NCBI GenBank assembly: GCA_021202335.1
Contig: JAJQDE010000023.1
Location: 46,607-110,606, forward strand
Source of the DNA: Lachnospiraceae bacterium
Lineage (GTDB): Bacteria; Bacillota; Clostridia; Lachnospirales; Lachnospiraceae
Reading direction: 5' to 3'
Length of the DNA stretch: 64,000 nucleotides
In this document: positions 61,154-64,000 of the stretch, in pieces
Layout of the letters: every line of letters begins with the position of its first letter
How positions within the stretch are numbered: position 1 is the stretch's first letter
Notes under the pieces: model-generated
What the model saw: the letters and a program-made list of their open reading frames with translations, nothing else
Databases searched by the model: none
Told to the model about the DNA's origin: nothing
Position numbers and translations under genes: made by a program

Positions 61154-63808
61154 TTACCTTAATTGTGCAAGCCGTTCTGCAATCTGTTGACGCATTTGCG
61201 TATATTTTGTCAGCTTTTCCTTTTCCTCGGCAATCTTACTCTCAGGAGCCTTCGACATGAATTTTTCGTTGCTCAGCATGCCGTTCACCCGCGCAAGCTC
61301 ACCGTCCAAACGCTTTTCTTCCTTCTCAAGGCGCTCAATCTCCTGCTTAAGGTCAACAAGCTCCTCAAACGGAATGTAAATATCCGCATTGGCAATCACC
61401 ACGGAAACCGCATCCTCCGCAATCCCCCGCTTGTCATTTTGTATCGTCACGTCTGAGGCATATGCCAAAGACGCAAAAAACAATCTGCCCTCCTCAAAGG
61501 TAGCGCGTATATCCTCTTTCCCGGAAACCACAAACACATGCGCCTTCTTTGATGGAGCTACATTCATCGAGGTTCTGACGTTTCTGATGCCCCGCACCGC
61601 TTCCTTTATAATCTCAATATTCCTTTCATCCTCCGCAAAATTGCGCTCCTGCATATACTCCGGCCATGAAGAAATCATAATCGATTCCTCCTCCGACTGC
61701 AGGGTGCAGAAAATTTCCTCCGTGATAAACGGCATATACGGGTGCAGAAGCTTAAGGGCATCTATCAGCACCGTCTTAAGCGTCCAAAGCGCCGCATTTT
61801 GAGATTTTGCATTATCGGAATTATACAGCCTCGGCTTTACCATTTCAATATACCAGTCGCAGAACTCGTCCCATATAAAGTCATAAATTTTCTGCACCGC
61901 AATACCCAGCTCAAAGCTCTCCATATTGTCCGTGACATCTCTTACAAGGCTGTTAAGCTTAGAAAGAATCCACCTGTCAACAGGCTCCAATTCCTCAGTT
62001 GCATCCGTTATCTCCTTGCCGTCCATGTTCATCATGATAAAACGCGATGCATTCCACACCTTATTGGCAAAATTCCTGTTTGCCTCTACCCGTTCATAGT
62101 AAAAGCGCATATCATTTCCGGGGGCATTTCCCGTTATCAGCGTCATCCGCAGCGCGTCTGCGCCGTATTTCTCAATCACCTCAAGCGGGTCAATTCCGTT
62201 TCCGAGCGATTTTGACATCTTCCTTCCCTGCGCGTCGCGCACAAGCCCGTGGAAAAGCACCGTCTTAAACGGCTTCTCCTTCATATGCTCATATCCTGAA
62301 AAAATCATTCTGATAACCCAGAAAAATATAATATCGTAGCCCGTCACCAGCACATCCGTCGGATAAAAATATTCCAAATCCTCTGTTTTTTCCGGCCAGC
62401 CGAGCGTGGAAAACGGCCAAAGCGCAGACGAAAACCACGTGTCGAGCGTGTCAGGATCCTGCGTAAGCCGGGTATGTCCGCACTTCGGACAAGCGCATGG
62501 CGCTTCCCTTGCAACCGTAATCTCCCCGCACTGATTACAGTAATACGCCGGTATTCTGTGTCCCCACCAAAGCTGTCTTGAGATACACCAATCCCTGATA
62601 TTATCCGTCCAATTAAAATATGTTTTTTCCATTCTTTCGGGAATAAGCTTAATCTCGCCGTTCTTTACGGCATCCGCCGCAGGCTTTATCAACTCGTCCA
62701 TTTTCACAAACCACTGCTGCTTTACCAAAGGCTCTATCGTTGTCCCACAGCGGTCATGCGTGCCAACATTATGGCTGTAATCCTCCACCTTTACGAGAAG
62801 CCCCATAGCGTCAAGCTCTTCAACAATCGCCTTGCGTGCCTCATAGCGGTCCATTCCCGCAAACCTGCCGCCGTTTTCATTGATAGTCGCATCATCATTC
62901 ATAATGTTGATAACCGGAAGGTTATGGCGCTTTCCTACCTCAAAATCGTTCGGGTCATGCGCGGGCGTAATCTTCACCACGCCTGTCCCAAATTCCATAT
63001 CAACATATGTGTCCTCCACAGCCGGGATTTCACGGTTCATAAGCGGAAGCATAAGCTTCTTGCCCTTCAGGTGCGCGTACCGCGCATCCTCCGGGTGAAT
63101 GGCAACCGCCGTATCTCCCAGCATCGTTTCAGGTCTTGTGGTCGCAAATGTCAGATACTCCCCGGACTCCGTACCGTCGTCATTCAGCACGGGATATTTT
63201 ATATGCCAAAAATGCCCCGCCTGCTCCTCATATTCAACCTCCGCGTCCGAAATTGAAGTGTTGCATACCGGACACCAGTTTATCATTCTCGCGCCCCTGT
63301 ATATATAGCCCTTCTCGTGCATTTTGCAAAACACTTCCGTAACCGCCTTACTGCAGCCCTCGTCCATAGTAAAGCGTTCTCTGTCCCAATCGCAGGACGA
63401 GCCGAGCTTTTTAAGCTGGCTGATAATCCGTCCGCCGTATTCCTTTTTCCAGTCCCATGCGCGCTCCAAAAACTTCTCCCTGCCAAGGTCATTCTTGTCG
63501 ATGCCTTCCTCCTTAAGCTTTTGGATAATCTTGACCTCCGTCGCGATGCTGGCGTGGTCGGTTCCCGGCTGCCAAAGTGCATTGTAGCCCTGCATCCGCT
63601 TAAAGCGTATCAGTATATCCTGCATCGTATTGTCAAGCGCATGTCCCATATGAAGCTGCCCCGTAATGTTTGGGGGCGGAATAACAATCGTAAAAGGCTT
63701 TTTATTTTTGTCAACCTCTGCATGAAAATATTTTTTGTCGAGCCATTTCTGATAAATTCTGTCCTCCAACCCGTGCGGGTCATAGGTTTTTGCCAGTTCC
63801 TTTCTCAT
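61154..63808 (-). CDS. valS: Valyl-tRNA synthetase
   Basis: 884 residues. Class I synthetase with editing domain. HIGH box [19 protein letters not shown] box [13 protein letters not shown]1 editing region ([16 protein letters not shown]), two zinc-like CPVC/CACPKC sites and the C-terminal coiled coil. GGAAGG precedes ATG 63808. A -10 (TATAGT/TATAAT, about 63885-63890) and a -35 TTGACG (63908-63913) are seen; no T-box elements are visible in the short leader. Confidence 0.98.
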   Translation of the reverse strand: MRKELAKTYDPHGLEDRIYQKWLDKKYFHAEVDKNKKPFTIVIPPPNITGQLHMGHALDNTMQDILIRFKRMQGYNALWQPGTDHASIATEVKIIQKLKEEGIDKNDLGREKFLERAWDWKKEYGGRIISQLKKLGSSCDWDRERFTMDEGCSKAVTEVFCKMHEKGYIYRGARMINWCPVCNTSISDAEVEYEEQAGHFWHIKYPVLNDDGTESGEYLTFATTRPETMLGDTAVAIHPEDARYAHLKGKKLMLPLMNREIPAVEDTYVDMEFGTGVVKITPAHDPNDFEVGKRHNLPVINIMNDDATINENGGRFAGMDRYEARKAIVEELDAMGLLVKVEDYSHNVGTHDRCGTTIEPLVKQQWFVKMDELIKPAADAVKNGEIKLIPERMEKTYFNWTDNIRDWCISRQLWWGHRIPAYYCNQCGEITVAREAPCACPKCGHTRLTQDPDTLDTWFSSALWPFSTLGWPEKTEDLEYFYPTDVLVTGYDIIFFWVIRMIFSGYEHMKEKPFKTVLFHGLVRDAQGRKMSKSLGNGIDPLEVIEKYGADALRMTLITGNAPGNDMRFYYERVEANRNFANKVWNASRFIMMNMDGKEITDATEELEPVDRWILSKLNSLVRDVTDNMESFELGIAVQKIYDFIWDEFCDWYIEMVKPRLYNSDNAKSQNAALWTLKTVLIDALKLLHPYMPFITEEIFCTLQSEEESIMISSWPEYMQERNFAEDERNIEIIKEAVRGIRNVRTSMNVAPSKKAHVFVVSGKEDIRATFEEGRLFFASLAYASDVTIQNDKRGIAEDAVSVVIANADIYIPFEELVDLKQEIERLEKEEKRLDGELARVNGMLSNEKFMSKAPESKIAEEKEKLTKYTQMRQQIAERLAQLR

Positions 63809-64000
63809 ATCGTCAATTCCTTCCTATTGTAAGCTTTCAGCCACACTGTAAATATAATACGGTACTGAATTTTTCTTCTTCAATTATACTATAAAATCTT
63901 AAGAAAAACGTCAAGTATTTCCTAAAAATATCATTACAATTCGTAAATTCAAAGTCTAATACGGCGTATGCACTAAATTATATCCATACCATATCTTGAC

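Noticed and set aside
63809..64000. T-box riboswitch upstream of valS
   Set aside because: The leader from the -10 to the start is only about 75 nt and lacks the conserved T-box sequence and a terminator hairpin.

Overview
The window is chromosomal DNA of a Gram-positive, spore-forming clostridium, most like a Lachnospiraceae member. The evidence is a core sporulation operon (spoIIAA-spoIIAB-sigF), spoVAA-AB-AC, addAB instead of recBCD, a clostridial GlnRS, consensus TTGACA/TATAAT promoters, strong GGAGG ribosome sites and several proteins of lachnospiral type (DUF6106-, DUF6033- and DUF6382-like). Most genes lie on the minus strand. No rRNA, tRNA, CRISPR array, insertion sequence or phage was seen.

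Layout. 0-13 kb is housekeeping: clpB, an FHA protein with a small partner, guaB, membrane proteins, a PfkB-like protein with altered active-site residues, a TetR regulator, a HAD phosphatase and glnS. 13-32.5 kb is an accessory, more AT-rich and visibly decaying region. It holds remnants of an Fnr regulator and its ferredoxin neighbour, a GH43 lipoprotein cut by an in-frame TAA, a Fic + SF1 helicase operon (helicase frameshifted), an LD-carboxypeptidase, hipBA, acetyltransferases (two broken), RhuM (one intact, one remnant), an MFS pump behind a leader peptide and hairpin, an M24 peptidase, a second Fic protein, a broken AlbA/ATPase regulator and an AAA/DUF4143 ATPase. 32.5-45.6 kb returns to core functions: rdgB-yfcE-MATE-ybaK-CPBP-addAB and pepF. 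45.6-50 kb has a diguanylate cyclase followed by an orphan pilC, and a GH13 enzyme. 50-56.5 kb carries spoVA genes, a PLP decarboxylase, a PHP protein and the spoIIA operon. 56.5-64 kb has a zinc-ribbon TPR protein, a small coupled gene, folC, a FapA/DUF342 protein and valS.

How the parts fit. SpoIIAA, SpoIIAB and SigF form the forespore partner switch, and SpoVA proteins move dipicolinate into spores. The spoIIAA reading frame contains an in-frame TGA after codon 15, so the switch may be impaired, or there is a base error. Three genes are interrupted by three different stop codons (TAA, TAG, TGA), and two others by frameshifts. This argues for pseudogene decay or consensus errors, not for a changed genetic code. 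The most promising regulatory finding is the MFS leader peptide with a hairpin that buries the pump's ribosome site (27.0-27.2 kb). The most promising candidate defence unit is the Fic-helicase operon (15.4-19.0 kb).
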